Below, one piece after another: positions 1-12,138 of a stretch of 64,000 nt of DNA. The stretch spans positions 1,054,001 through 1,118,000 of the forward strand of contig NC_070558.1 in assembly GCF_026914185.1 (NCBI RefSeq). Direction: 5' to 3'. The notes under the pieces are model-generated. The model was not told the origin of the DNA and ran no database searches. It saw only the letters and a program-made list of their open reading frames with translations. This DNA comes from Puccinia triticina (Eukaryota > Basidiomycota > Pucciniomycetes > Pucciniales > Pucciniaceae). The position numbers were made by a program, and so were the translations under genes. The number at the start of each line of letters is the position of its first letter. The stretch's first letter is position 1.

Positions 1-2442
1 GGGTGGGGTTGACGGGCGAAGGCTCCTCAAGTTGGGTGAGGATTGGTGATTGCGGGGTGTACGAATATCGTCACTAGCGGGTCCGAGCTTGGTCGGCTGT
101 GCTTGGTCGAGATCGCGCCTCTGGAGCTGAGGAATATGTTGAATGATAGAACGATCAGGCTCGACAATCGGTTTGATGCCTAAGCCTGCGTTACCTCTCT
201 TGGGAGGAGCGGGTTTAGATGACTGAGGCTGATGAGTCCTGATGCTGGAGGAGACATGCCCAGACGATTTGGAGAATGCAGAGAGATCTCCACGGTTGAA
301 AAGGGTTGATCGGGGATGTGATTGTGTATTAGGGCTAATGGGGGGTTTGGAAGATGAGGCTGTCGACATGGGATGCGTGCTTTGATTAGTTGTATTGACA
401 GAGTTAGAGTGGCCTGGCTCAGAAGTAGTACTATCAGATGATGATACGAGCCGGATGCTCGGCGATAGAAGAGATAAAGGATCGTCGGTTTCACTATCTT
501 CATCCTCATGTGTGAGTAGTCCCAGCAGGGGCTCGACTGTACTGCCGGGAGCTGTTTCAGCGCTGGTGGTGCGGGAGACAGGCTGTGATGAGATTTGAGG
601 ACGTCTGGAGGCGGCAGGGAACTGACTTCCGAGGATCTTCGGGGCCAGGGCACAGTCATCCTCGGTGTAACCTCGGCGTCGAAGATTGACAGATCGAACG
701 GAAGTGAGCGGGCTGAAAGTGAGTTCTCGACTTTCTTTCATCGAGCTCGCTCGAGAGACAATTCCCTGGGGGCTGGACAGCCCGGAAGTAGTACTAAGAT
801 TGGGCGAGGAGATCGAGCCGGGATTAACCTGGATGGTTGAGCCGTCGCTCGAGGGGCTTTGCTGGGAGCTGAGGGCAGGAGATGTGACAATTGCCAGGCT
901 GGAGGATGGGATCGGGCTCGAGTGGTCGAGATTGAGGGCTCTGATCCGGGACTGACTGAGGGACTTGTCAAGCGGCTCGGCCGGATATCTGGACTGGATA
1001 GCGGTGCGGTTCGGATTGACCAGGCTGGGCAAGCAGGTAGAGGCGGAGAGTGCGGCGCTGTCTGGAGGAGGGGGGTTTTTGTTTAGGTTGTACTGATGGC
1101 TCGTAGCCGGGTTGAGGACGAGCGGCTTGTTGAAGACCCGCTCAGAAATGCCCCCGTCTTGGGCGTGAGGGTTGCTGGGGTCGATTAGATCAGATGCAGC
1201 TGAGAAGAATGATGACATCGAACCAGATGATGAAAGAGTGTCAATATCAGGAGCTGATTGCAAGTCAAAGCCAGTGGAGTGAACAACTTGTTGCATATGT
1301 TCGATTGGTTCAGAAGGATGGAGAGCAAGAGAAGACTGACATGCTTTAGGAGTCTGAGGAGATATGGAGGAGAGACCCCCTCGGAGGACGCCATCTTGAT
1401 CAAGATTCCAACGCTCGAGACTCAGTCGGAGTTTATCCTCCTCGCTCAGCCCGGTGCTGGAGAGGTTGGATAACCGGTGGGTTTGTGAAGGGGAGTCCGA
1501 TGAGAGTAATGACGATGAGATAGATGCTGAGGCATGTTGACTGGCTGGGCCAGCAGACGAGCCGAGCTGGCCGCTATCAGCTCCACCCAGAGTGCTCGAG
1601 CTGGAGCCCAGAAAGGTGGTGGGGGTTAGCACGGGGCGAGTTTTGCCGGAGCGTAAATCAAAGGGTGCGGGGATGGTGCGCGTCTTGGAGAGGGATGAGG
1701 GGGGTAGGTTGGTTGAGCTTGGGGGACGTGATTGGGCTGCACGAGGGCTCAAAGGATCTGCGCGCTGCTCGGTGTAAGATACCAAGGCCCTGGAGGTTGA
1801 ATGCAACCAAGAGGACTTGGGCTGAGAAGAAGGGGATGGCAAGGGGGGATGCTGCTTGGTAGAGCTGCGTGCAGGGCTGTGGGACCTGCTAGAAGCGCTC
1901 GGCGAGAAGAGGGATTCAGAGGGGGAGCCATGGCGGGTGAGCTGAGAGGCAGACATCGACTTGCGGAAAGCTTCTTGATGGGAATTGGCAAGAGTTTTCG
2001 AATTGGTTGGCGTCGATTGGTCCTGTCTGGAGTCTTCTGAATCTTGCGAGTGACCAGCCGAGGCGGGACGGGCTAGGGATTGGCGCGTGGAGCCGGCGCT
2101 CGAGAGACGGGACTTGAGAGGCATGGGCGAATGACTAATATTATTATTCGGCTGAGAGCTCGAACTGCGATGATAAGAGGAGGGGATGTTGGGCACTGGA
2201 GGGGTTGAGTTGAGGGCTTTGTCTTGCTGATGCTGCTGGGATATGTCGTTGGTGAGAGGGTGGCGGGGGACGAGTGGCTCGGCGAATGTTGACGAGAAGG
2301 CCAGCTGGAGTGGCTGGTGAGAGTTGGCCGTGGGTAACTGTTCACACTTTAGATCGGCTTGAGACAATGAGGTGCTGAGCTTTCGGCGGAAGAAGCCACT
2401 CTTCTTGCGCATGGTAGAGGACGAGATCTGGGGCGGCTTCTT
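1..2442 (-). CDS. Large Ser/Pro-rich protein, partial (runs off left edge)
   Basis: Every codon from about 2442 down to base 1 is open on the minus strand (about 814 codons, no stop), so the gene continues beyond the window. A good start is the ATG at 2412-2410 (context ACCATGC, protein begins MRKKSGFFRRKLSTS), giving at least 804 residues. A strong 3' splice site (pyrimidine tract then CCCAG) lies just upstream at 2443, with an ACTAAC branch-like site near 2510, so either a 5'-UTR intron precedes the ATG or the exon continues a gene from further upstream. Composition is dominated by Ser, Pro, Thr and Gln with many SP/SxSP sites, typical of disordered fungal regulatory or scaffold proteins. 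No catalytic domain is visible. Alternative: phase 0 matches the 5' splice site at 3961, so this could be the 3' part of the gene at 5119. Function unknown. Confidence 0.6.
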
Positions 2443-2623
2443 CTGGGCAGAGGCGAAGAAGGTTTTGCAGTGGGAGAGAGTGGCCCCACCAAAAAGGAAA
2501 GCACGGTTAGTATGCAGCCAACGGAGTGAGATGACACAGACAGACAGCGGTCGTTCTAGGGTGGTCGCCCGAGGCCTTTAGAGGGGAGAGGGTGCAGGCA
2601 AAGAGCCCAGGCGAGGAGGGGGG

Positions 2624-2631
2624 ATTATATA
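2624..2631 (-). promoter_or_regulatory. TATA-like box
   Basis: Minus-strand TATATAAT about 210 bases upstream of the ATG at 2412. It supports an independent start of transcription for the Ser/Pro-rich gene, but chance occurrence cannot be excluded. Confidence 0.35.
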
Positions 2632-3797
2632 GACCCTTGCAAGCCAAAGCAGAGACGCTGGCCAGGCGAGGGAGCCATGTAGCCCGGTATCCCATGGGGG
2701 TACATATCTCTACCTCTGGAGGATATGCAGCAGACAAGGAGAGGGTGGCTGAACTTGAACGAACCAGCGGATATCTGCATAGTCAGAGCGACTGCAGTCT
2801 GAGATTCTGCTGCTGAGGATAGTGGGAGGATGATGATGGGATTGCTGCATTGGGATGATGCCGGCTGAGGGAAGCGGTAGATACATAAGTCGAGATGATG
2901 ACTTGCCCCCTTGGACCCGGCGATGGCCGGGGAGGACATAGCGCCAGCTGATGATCAGGAGGAATGCTGAAGACGAGGCTGCCGCCAGCAGGGTGATGCA
3001 TAAGAAAATGGGTTTTCGCTATGAAAGAGTTGTTTGTAGACCTGTTGGAGATTAAAATTGGTTCGGATAGCTTCCATAAAGCTTGTTGCCATTAAACAAC
3101 TCTGATTACTGAACGGCAATCAACCTAGAAATCAACTCTTCAACTCCGACGCTTACATATTTATTTAGTACAGTTGCGAACCGAATGAAGGAATGCGTGC
3201 ACTTGCACTTGCCGAAAAGAACTATGATCTGAGGCCGGTGTCGGGGTGGCTGGGCGGAGCTGGAGGATGACCTCATACATATGCAAACAGCCAGGCTGCT
3301 TGAGACGACAGCTGGAGTGGCCAAGCCTTCAAATGTTTAAAATGATAACTATTGAAATCTGGCTGTACGTGTTTAGTTACATACACTTGTCTTTGTACGA
3401 AATAACAGTGCGAATCTGAGATTTGATTCCCGATCTTTTCGGACCAGCCTGACAAGTCGCACACCATCCTCAGCACATTTTGAACAGACCTCAAAGGGCA
3501 ACCTTGACATATGTGTAGTAGCTCCCAGTAAAGTATAGTTCAAGTCTGGCGGGCATGGAGCACAACCCTGTTCGCCAAGCCCACCACTATACTGACCCTG
3601 AAATGTTGTAGACATTCCGATAGTACATACAAGACATAAGGTGTAGTCCGGTGGTTCAGGGTGGTTTCCATGGCGAAGGGCAGGGAGGATATGTACGCCC
3701 CATGAATGCCAACCATCCAATACATCCGCGGCGAACGCCAACGGCGTTCAACATGTTGAAGCAGGAGAGCAGCATAGGCCGCGGGGCTGACGATTGT
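2632..3797. other. No gene seen (intergenic or long intron)
   Basis: Only short unsupported frames. If the 5' splice site at 3961 joins the 3' splice site at 2443, this whole stretch is intron. Confidence 0.4.
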
Positions 3798-5119
3798 TCA
3801 TTGGGGCTGCACAGATGCATGTGTGCGTACAGCAGCGGCCAGCAGACATGTGACAGAGTGACCAGACACGCAGACAGGGAGAAGAGGGGCAAGGACGAGA
3901 AAGAGAAAGAGACAGAGACAGAGACAGAGACAGAGGCGGTGGGAAGAGGCGAAAGACTTACCGGGACGGCGGAGCTCGAGACGAGCTGAGGATCGCTTGG
4001 GGACGGCCCGGAGCAGGCGCGGGGCCGGGCGCGTGTGACCGGCGGGAGGCTGGAATGGGTCGCGGCGCAGGAATCGACGGAGGATCCCGGAACGGTTTCG
4101 GGGGGGCCGCCTGCCCAGAAAGCGTAGAGACCCCCGCCCTGAGACTTACTCCGTTGGGGCTTCCGCTTCCTTGGGCCGGCTGAGGAGCGCATGGTGTCCA
4201 TCGAGATCGGCAGACAGGAAGCCATCGCTATGGCTTCCAGCTCGGACGTCGGATCGGACGCACGCAACTCCATCGACTCGATCTCCTCCTCCTGGTCTGC
4301 ATCGTCCAACAGAGATGAGGAGAGCCGCGGCTGCTGGCTTCTGGTCGATGTCAGCTCGGCCAGGCTTTGGGCATCGACGCTGGGGAGTCGAACGGACGAG
4401 GAGGGAGAGGAGTCGAGCTCAGCTGGCGTGTATGATCGTAGCTTGTTTTCCGATAGGCAGTATGGCCATGCGGGCCCGGCAATGTGTTGAGAGGACTGAG
4501 ATACCAAGGCAGACCGGGGTTCTAGGGAGGGGCCTAGGGTGCTAGGCTTTCCGTCTATCGATTCGCTGAGGCTGGGGCGGACGGGAGGTGAATCCAAGGA
4601 GGATGTGGAGGTATAATAGTTGTACGTGGGAGGCGAGCAGATGAATTCCTTGGATTGCTGAGCTCGATCACGGGCTGATCGGACCAAGCTGGCCAAGTCG
4701 AGCACGTTTGCCGTTCCGCCCTGGCGGAGGACACTCAAGCGCTGAGGTGTAGGATGGCGGTGGATAGACAAGTCGGAGGAGGGATTGGACGCGGGTGGCG
4801 TGGCCTTTTTGGGGGAAGACGAGGGTGTCTGGGCTGGAGTGCGAGTACTGGAAGGATGGTAAGGACTGGATCTGGGATTGTGAGGCTCCGTGGAATGGTC
4901 GCCATGAGAGCCCCCGGGCACCGGACTGAGAGGGCCTGATGAGAAATCAGTTATCAGGCCGGTGGTGGCCGTATAGAAGTTGTTGGTCATGAGGTCTAAG
5001 GATTGGAAGGAGGACGAGGTAGGATCTGAAGCCAGAGTGATTTCTGACAGTTGTGGGTACGAAGTGCAGTCTGATTCACTGGAGGATCGCGTGACAGTAG
5101 GTTCATCATGGCATTCCAT
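3798..5119 (-). CDS. Ser-rich hypothetical protein, probably spliced near the 3' end
   Basis: Start ATG at 5119. The frame is open to 3656 (487 codons), but a good 5' splice site (CCG then GTAAGTC) at 3961 suggests the coding exon ends at 3962. Using the acceptor at 3807 (GCATCTGTGCAG) gives a 155-nt intron and a short last exon ending in TGA at 3798-3800. The protein is then about 388 residues. It is rich in Ser/Pro/Thr, with an acidic DDADQEEEIESME stretch and a basic RKRKPQRSK patch followed by YAFWAGGPPE. The unspliced C-terminus is translated from a GACAGA microsatellite (an alternating Ser-Val run), which argues for splicing. No known domain. The downstream Ser/Pro-rich exon at 2442 is in matching phase, so the two could be one gene. 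Function unknown. Confidence 0.5.
3903..3936. repeat. (GACAGA)n microsatellite
   Basis: Short GACAGA/GAGACA array inside the proposed 155-nt intron of the gene starting at 5119. Confidence 0.7.
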
Positions 5120-5388
5120 CGTTCAAGGACTGGCAAGATGTCTGGGGGACGCAGTCGGAGCTCGGGTGAGTTACTGTGGACTGCAAACCTTCAGTTCGAG
5201 CTTGACGCACGGAAGGTTTGTGTTGAAGAGCAAGATTAGCGAATCCAAGGCAAGCCGAATGGGTGGGGGAACCCAGCTTGCGATCGAATCGAAGGCGACT
5301 GGGAATGAGACGATTATCAGAGGAAGCTGAGGGTAATGTCGGATCAGCAAAAAGACTGGCGATATGGAGAAGCCAATCGATCGGGTGC

Positions 5389-5399
5389 TTTATTTATGC
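5389..5399 (-). promoter_or_regulatory. TATA-like box upstream of the 5119 gene
   Basis: Minus-strand CATAAATAAAG about 270 bases before the ATG at 5119, at a plausible core promoter position with a long 5' leader. Confidence 0.35.
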
Positions 5400-6092
5400 A
5401 CTTTTGGAGTGTTAAGGGTGGCAAAGGACGGAGGAAGGTGCGAGAGCTTTAAATGAAAAGGCACCCGGCTAGCAGCAGTCGTGTTGATGAGGTGGAGGTA
5501 TTTTAGGTCGAAGGCTAAAAGCATGATTCTATGGGTCTATGTAAATACTCTCTTGCCATGCAGGCCATGTAGTTCGCTGGATCGCCCAACAGCACACGGG
5601 AGGCGGAGGAATGACTGGAGGATCGAAGCCGGAACGGAGGGCGGGCGGGTGGGGGCTGAGGCGAGAAGATGGAATGCTTGGTCCTCCTGGAACAAGCGTG
5701 CTGGTCCCTGGAACGAGAGAAGCTGCTGGAGAGGCGAGCGCGGACGGAGACGGCACTGGAATAAATGTATGTATTGGCGGATGGGACACGGTTGTCTTGA
5801 GTTTTCGAACTACTCGAGACGGGACAATCGAATGTGCTCACTGGGGCCTGGATCCCAGAGAACAGTCCATCGGCACAGAGCGAGCACGGCGAGCGAACCA
5901 GCCTGGCTCCGGACTCCGATGACCCAATAAGGCGGAAGTGGCGGACGAAAGCATGGCGACGAAGAGTCGGAGTATATAGTAGTATGCCTTTCCTCAATAT
6001 GCTCCCTTCTTCCTGCGTCCCGGCCCATACGGGCCACGGCCATATCCATAGCCAGACTTCAGCAGCCAAGAAGGAAGCCCAAAGATCAGATT
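5400..6092. other. No supported gene
   Basis: A 184-codon minus-strand frame (6069-5515) and overlapping plus-strand frames exist. They have no recognisable domain, splice support or codon bias, and may be 5' leader or intergenic DNA. Confidence 0.5.
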
Positions 6093-6180
6093 CGACACGT
6101 GGTTGCGGTGTACCACTCGCTTAGCTTAACTAATCTCCAGCTTCTTCCCCGGGCGGAGTGGTGCAGAAACCACGTGTCGC
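6093..6180. repeat. Short fold-back (inverted repeat) with CACGTG cores
   Basis: The left arm (6093-6120, CGACACGTGGTT) and right arm (6153-6180, AACCACGTGTCGC) are imperfect inverted complements of about 27 bases around a 32-base spacer. Each arm contains a CACGTG palindrome. It may be a small MITE or a cruciform-type regulatory site. Confidence 0.6.
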
Positions 6181-7967
6181 ATTGCGTCGACCGGAGAAGG
6201 GGGAGTCCGCATACATAACACAAGTACAGCAGTAAAACGAAGGCTGTCCGCTGTCGCTCGTGGGCTTCCATGTTGTCCACAGGGCCTAAGTTCCTGTGGG
6301 CCCAACACTACATTCATGGGCTTCCCATAGAAAACTTTTCAATTTCAACACCCGTTACCCAATTGAATCAACCTGAAAAATGGTTGCACCCCATCCACCC
6401 CACAAACCCACGTCACAACTCATTGTCCCTAGTTGTTAAGATCACCACATCCTCTACAGAACTTGGCCCCATAGAAACAAGTACTGAAAAAACAAACTAC
6501 AAACACATGTAGGTAGATAACATCATATTCATAGTGTGCAATGGCAAGGGCAAAATTGCACTTTAAAAAAAAAGAAAAAAAAGGGGCTTCCCATGGCCCA
6601 GACAGATTCCTGCTGCCCTGGTCTCCCAAGGGCTTTTGGAGGCCCTGAGAGTTTGCAGTTGGCCGGCAAACATTACATGACCACATGGGCCATTTTGGCA
6701 TTTCAGGAAGTATTGTTGTGATGAGGACAGGAGGATGAGGTGGAGGAGAGATGACCTAGAGAAAAAAAAAACTCAAGGACCTCAGAGGGCAAACACAAAA
6801 GGGGCCATGGAAGGGCTGGGAGCTGCTGGCTTGCATGGCATAAAAGTGCTCACACCACAAGGGGTTGTATCCTTTAGAGACCCCAGGAAACCATGCACAG
6901 GAGAACTGATGATGGATTTCTATATTCTATGTGGACTCTGGAAAGATTTAAGCAATTACATCTGAGGGGACTGCAAGATGTGGGACTTTTGGTGAAATTG
7001 CATGTGCAACTGGAGGGAAAACAATGAGTGCTAGGCAAGGGAAAGGGAAAGAAAGAGAGTGAGAAGGAGTGAGACACATGCAATTCCAACAAGTCTAACA
7101 CCAAATAATCTGTGGGCTTGCAAGGCCTAAACAGTTTCTGGTGGACAACCAACAAAGTTCATTATATGTAGGCCAAAGTGTCTAATTTCCTGGGGGAAAT
7201 AGTCATTGGAAATTTTTATGTGTGCCCACCATCAATATCTTGCAGTCTAAATTGTTTCTCAGGGCACACCCCAGGGCAAACTTGTGAAGTCCCTCTTCTG
7301 CGGGGCGGGCAGCCCTGGTCGCGGAGCAACCCCTCCAAAGGAGGGACTTGAGTCTAAAACCGGCTTACAACCGCGTCATGGTTGGCCAGTTTTGGTGTAG
7401 CCGACCTTTGGATGGCTGCACCTCCTGTACATCCATCTCACCATAGGTAAAAAGTTGGGTTGGAGATAGAGGAGAATGGTGCGGACCTCCTCATCCAATT
7501 TTCAAAGGAAAACATCAAAAATTGGACCAGCAGGAATTTTTGCAAGATCACAAAAATCTGAAAATCGGACTCTTCAAGATTGAACTGAAGTTGATTCTTG
7601 GCTTCTCAATCAGCATTCCTCCTTCATAAAATTCCTCCAAAATTTTTCTATTTACCATCCTGGGATGACAGTCTTGTCCTCTATTGATTACATAAGGAAT
7701 GGTTTGGTTTGAAGAAAAAAAAACAAAGTCATGTTGGACTAAAATTGGCTTGTAAAAAATCCTACACATACAATTTTTGAAAAAATCAAAATCCTTCTTG
7801 ATGGGGATGAAGACCCCCATCTTGGGCACACCCTGCCAAAAATTATTATCCACTGGGTGGTTGTGTGTATTTTACATGATTTTTACAAACAAAAAGGACC
7901 TCAGAAGCCCAACCATGACACACAAGCATGCACATTTTAGACACAAGCCTCTCCTGCACTTCATGCG
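6181..7967. other. Gene-poor AT-rich stretch
   Basis: No coding frame of note. It holds A-runs (6565-6583, 6762-6770) and a fold-back around 7289-7351 in which AAGTCCCTC and GAGGGACTT face each other, resembling the arms of the inverted pair at 34621-35254. Confidence 0.5.
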
Positions 7968-7991
7968 GTTGACAGTAGAGATGTTGACTTT

Positions 7992-8132
7992 GCATCCGGG
8001 TACCCGCGCGTGTTCGGATACCCGCTGCTTTTTTTTCCCAATTTCTCACATCCGCATCCGCATCCGCATCCGATGGCGGATACCCGCTGTTATGGGCGGA
8101 TACCCGCGCGGGTATCAGCGGATACCCGCCCC
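7992..8132. repeat. hAT left subterminal repeat field
   Basis: Multiple GCGGATACCCGC-type words in both orientations plus a (CATCCG)4 run near 8050. These mirror the right end (11735-11878). In other hAT elements, clustered subterminal words are transposase binding sites; that role is inferred here. Confidence 0.75.
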
Positions 8133-8197
8133 TCAAAACTCACTAAGACACAAAAGTTATGTTTTCATTGCTATATGGCATCACTGTGATGACAATA

Positions 8198-11100
8198 TCA
8201 ATCCACTGTCACCACAGGAGCCTTCATTCTCAACTTGATCTTGTTCTTGCGCTTTTCTAAGTACTCGTGAAGAGCAAGAGGTGGAATCTTGTCGTTCTTT
8301 GAGTAGAACGACAAGGCCATGCCTCGACCTACCGATTTTGGATGGAGGTTGTGTCTCCTGGCAGAGACATACTCCCGGCCAAAATTGAAGGTACGCTCCA
8401 CATCGACTGTCGTCGCTATTAATCAACCAAGATCACATTCAGGAAACCATAAAATGATGAGATACTTGAGGAAAATCTCACCTACCTGGGCAAGACAAGA
8501 CGTCGAGGGCCATTTGTAACAGCCCATGATGTGTATTTCCACTGCGTTTCTGCTCCGCCCACCAAGTGAGACCGTTAAGTGGTTCGCCGTCTTCCAAAAA
8601 GAGCCCACCGCTGAGCCATATATCCACGGGGTCCGACGAAGCTTCGGCTGATCTTGCTAATGCGGCCGCCCCGAGCCCTGCCAAAACGCCGGATGGCTGT
8701 AGGAAGATTAAGTCAGACAAGGACAAAGAATCTAGAGGAGAGCTTTGAGTTACCTTTGGGGATCCTTTTTTGGCTGGTTTTGGCGCTGCGGTAGGTTGTC
8801 TTGGCTTATACCAGGTATTATACATGTCCCAAGTGAGATTTATTGCCTCGTCGATCCAGGACTGAGGCCACTTAGCTAGCTTAAAGTATTCATCTTTAAA
8901 AGATGGATGCAGCACTTCAAGTTTAGAAAAACAATTGAATTCATTAGAAACATTTATCATGAAATAGAAATGGGCTTGATGAAAAGACTCACCCATGGCT
9001 ATCCTGTAAATCGGTGAGCAGTCAGTAAGAGAGTAATACTTGTTTGTGATTGCAAGGCCCGATCGGCAGGCGTTTCTTAAAGCAGGAGGGTAGTGTCCAT
9101 CTGTATTTGCAATCACCGTCGACAGATTTGCTGTTATTTGATCGATCATCACAACCACCTGAGCCACGCGAGCTGATCCTGTTTTCGATATTTCCAGTGT
9201 AATTTCGTAGAAAGGTTTGAGGAGCTGGACCAGGTCGGCTGCCAAGTCAAGGTCCTCTTGGGTCACATGAAGGTTGCGCGGCGTCCCGAACTGCTTATCG
9301 CGCTGCCATATGATGCTGGTATGAACAAGATGTCAGGTTTGATGACCCGCAGAGTGTTAACAATTCAATTGTACTTACAGGGCATCCTCACATCGGACGA
9401 TGCTCTTAATTTGCATGTAGGTGGAGTTCCAGCGTGTTGGGACGTCACGCTTGATGCTGTGCGGTTTTTCGACTTGGTTTTCTTTGCAAACCTCGACGAA
9501 CTTCGCTTTGGAGTTTGGAGACTTCTTGAGCTTGTTTGCAATCCCTCGGAACTGTAGGGAACCGTTGGGTCATTGTTAACTGACAGAAGATAATGTAACG
9601 ATCATGTGAGACTGAGTGAAACAAACTTGCCTTTGCAAGGGTTCGGCGACACATTTCTGAACTATAAGTATCTCCTGGTCCTTCCTCTTCGAGGTCTTCC
9701 AGATCAGCCAAAGTGAGCTCATCTTCGTCAGCGAGCTCACCATCGATTTCTGTAGGTTCATCGGCGGTATCAATTTCTGATGGTTGATTGCTTCGGATAG
9801 AATCCGCTTCATCATCTGATTCACGTTGGTCAGGATCTTTGAAGCTGTAGATGCAATTATCACATATCAGCTAGTTTGAACACCAAAATACTGAGAGTGT
9901 CAGTTATTGGCATACTTATCAATAAGATCACATGATTCCTCTTCTTCATCCGAATCCTCAAACTCGGCAGCCCCTGAGGTCGTTTTTTTGACACGTGCAA
10001 ACGGTCGAAGTATGGCCTTGACGATAAGATTTAGGATATGTGCAAAGCACCGTATCCACTGCGTCTCCCCTTGGAAACGCTTCCAATTGAGTTTAGCCAA
10101 CTCACCAATCATTGTCTTGTTATTTGCCGCGTTGTCAGAGACGATACCAAAGATCTAAAGAGAGGAAGAGAGCAAAGAGCAGGGTTAGAGGGAAGTGAAA
10201 TCAAGCCAGAATATGAAAAGACAATTCTCACCCGATTGGTCAAGCCAAACTTCTCAACGATATACTGGACCATTCAAGCCAAGTATTCACCGGTGTGCTG
10301 CTCTTTAAGCTGAACGAAGTCGAGCGGGGATGCTTCTAATCCAACATTACCGGCACTATCTTCGGAAAGGCGGTATATCACCGTGCCAATGATGTCATAA
10401 CCATTGGGAGTCTGCCATGCATCCACTCCTAAGTACAGCGCCCCCTCATGGTGCTGAATATCTCAAGCAATAGTCAATCAAAAAGGAAATCAAACAAAAT
10501 GAAACATGGGCGCACCTTCAATTCCATACATAACCTTTCCTGAACCGCTAAGTATAACATGTGGACGGCCTTGGCGACCGTATTTCGACTTGGTAGATAC
10601 TTGAGGATTGTCGGATGTAGAACGTTCTTGAGGCTTCTATCTTCCAAGGCCGAGAACGGCTTGGCACCCTCGGCGCACCAGATGGCACATCTTTGTGTAA
10701 CCTAAAGAGAGTGAGAGTCAACAGACGATTCAGTTGAATGAAAATATGATCTTCTACTGATCAAAAAACACCCACCTCCCGTGGGTCAATGTCTCCCGTG
10801 CCGGATATGCCAACCGATGCCAGTGTCTTGTTACTTGAAGGTATTTGCTGCTTCCTCAGACATCGGCCTGCATGCGTGAGGAGATTGCTGCACGATGATT
10901 CGTATGTTGGTCGATTGATAGTCTTACAACATCTGAAAGGTGCAAGTCTTTGATTAGTTTTCATCCATTGATAGAAATAGCATGTCGTGGCTACGGGCGT
11001 TGGAGGCGACTGGTTTAAGCTCAGTTGACAGAGATGGGGTGGTTGAAGGCGGCCGAGAACCACACGAGCCCCTTTAGTGCCCTGATGGTCGTCAGCCTTA

Positions 11101-11549
11101 AGCCGTGCGAGCGATCAGGGTACATACTGGGGGACAAGGGGCGCTCGGAGATTGATGATGGGTTTGCGGTCGGTGATGGTTGGTCTTGCGAAATAGCAGA
11201 AAATAAACTCACGTCTTACACTTCCATGCGATCATGCGGCGTTTGAATTTATGGAGCTGATCGGAAAGTGTCGGTGTCTCATGGGAAGCATAAGCTGAAC
11301 TGACTTGGTTGCATGCGAGCCTCTGTGCATGATCTACATGCAAAAGGGTTAGCTGGAGGAGCGATGAATGACTAGAATATTCTTGAAGTACTTACGAAGG
11401 CGCTGCTCGTCGGTTGAATCGGTTGCCATAGGGGTGGATGATTCTCCATTGTCACGTTCATCTTGTGACTCCACGGTGGTTCGATTGGCCTCGTGTTCTG
11501 GTGATGGTGATGGTGGAATGATCGATTGGGGGCGCTTGCGTCGGTTCAT
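8198..11549 (-). CDS. hAT transposase (multi-exon)
   Basis: The likely start is the ATG at 11549 (MNRRKRPQSIIPPSP). A BED-like zinc-finger region follows (WKCKT near 11215, then SNLLTHAGRC near 10870). The RNase-H-like core has VDAWQT with the first catalytic Asp (about 10420), IFGIVSDNAANN with the second (about 10140) and RCFAHILNL (about 10040). An acidic linker precedes VPTRWNSTY (about 9430), then IIWQRDKQFGTPRNL and LLKPFYEITLEI. The hAT dimerisation tail includes DIWLSGGLF (about 8610), VERTFNFGREYVSARR and a stop at 8198. Introns I could place with conserved phase include 8915-8992 and the last one (5' splice site after LSCPA near 8488, resuming at TTVDVERTF near 8412). No inactivating lesion was seen in the joined exons. 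I did not fix every exon edge between 9600 and 11200. Confidence 0.85.
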
Positions 11550-11734
11550 GATGTGGTGGTAGGATGATATGGTCCGGATCGGAGGATATAGTTGGGGTGG
11601 GAGGACATATAGGGGAGCAGGGGTCGGGGAACGGGGCCAAGGGGCGGGCGGGGTGCGGGGTGCGGGGCCAAGAGTACAGAGGCTGGGTCAAAGATTGTGT
11701 GTTGTGCAGCTGCGGCGCAAAGACCCTGGGATGA

Positions 11735-11878
11735 GCGGATAACCAACGGAATACCCGGGTATCCTCTGTTTTTTACCAGCAAACCAGACATCCGCATCCG
11801 CATCCGCATCCCCTGGCGGGTATCCGCCAGCCTTGGCAGATACCCGCCAGAGGATAGCGGATACCCGCAACGGGTTTG
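11735..11878. repeat. hAT right subterminal repeat field
   Basis: The same GCGGATACCCGC-like words and a (CATCCG)n run as at the left end, so the two ends are symmetric. Confidence 0.75.
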
Positions 11879-12138
11879 AAGTCAACATCTCTAGTTGACA
11901 GAGAGGCTGTACAAGCTAGAACACAGGGGCTGTGGCTAGAAAAATCTTGGATGATTGACATAAAGCAACCCAAAAATACGGTTTGTTGATTTTGAATTGT
12001 CAAACATCATCTGGAAGTTCTTGTCCAAAAAAGCCTCTGGAATTTGCACAATCAGGGGGCAGCAAGAATCATGCACTACAAACATTTTGTACTTTTCCTG
12101 GGGCCTGCATGTATAGCAGTTCAAAGACATGGTATAGC

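Larger units (their letters stand above)
7976..11893 (-). mobile_element. Complete hAT-superfamily DNA transposon (3918 bp)
   Basis: Terminal inverted repeats are TAGAGATGTTGACTT at 7976 and AAGTCAACATCTCTA ending at 11893. They are flanked by a perfect 8-bp direct duplication GTTGACAG (7968-7975 and 11894-11901), the size typical of hAT elements. The interior carries a multi-exon hAT transposase on the minus strand and matching subterminal repeat fields at both ends. The perfect duplication and coding-competent transposase suggest a recent insertion. Ends, duplication and coding content are read directly; activity is inference. Confidence 0.93.

Noticed and set aside
5515..6069. 184-codon minus-strand frame
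   Set aside because: No domain, no compatible splice sites to the 5119 gene and no biased composition; left as intergenic.
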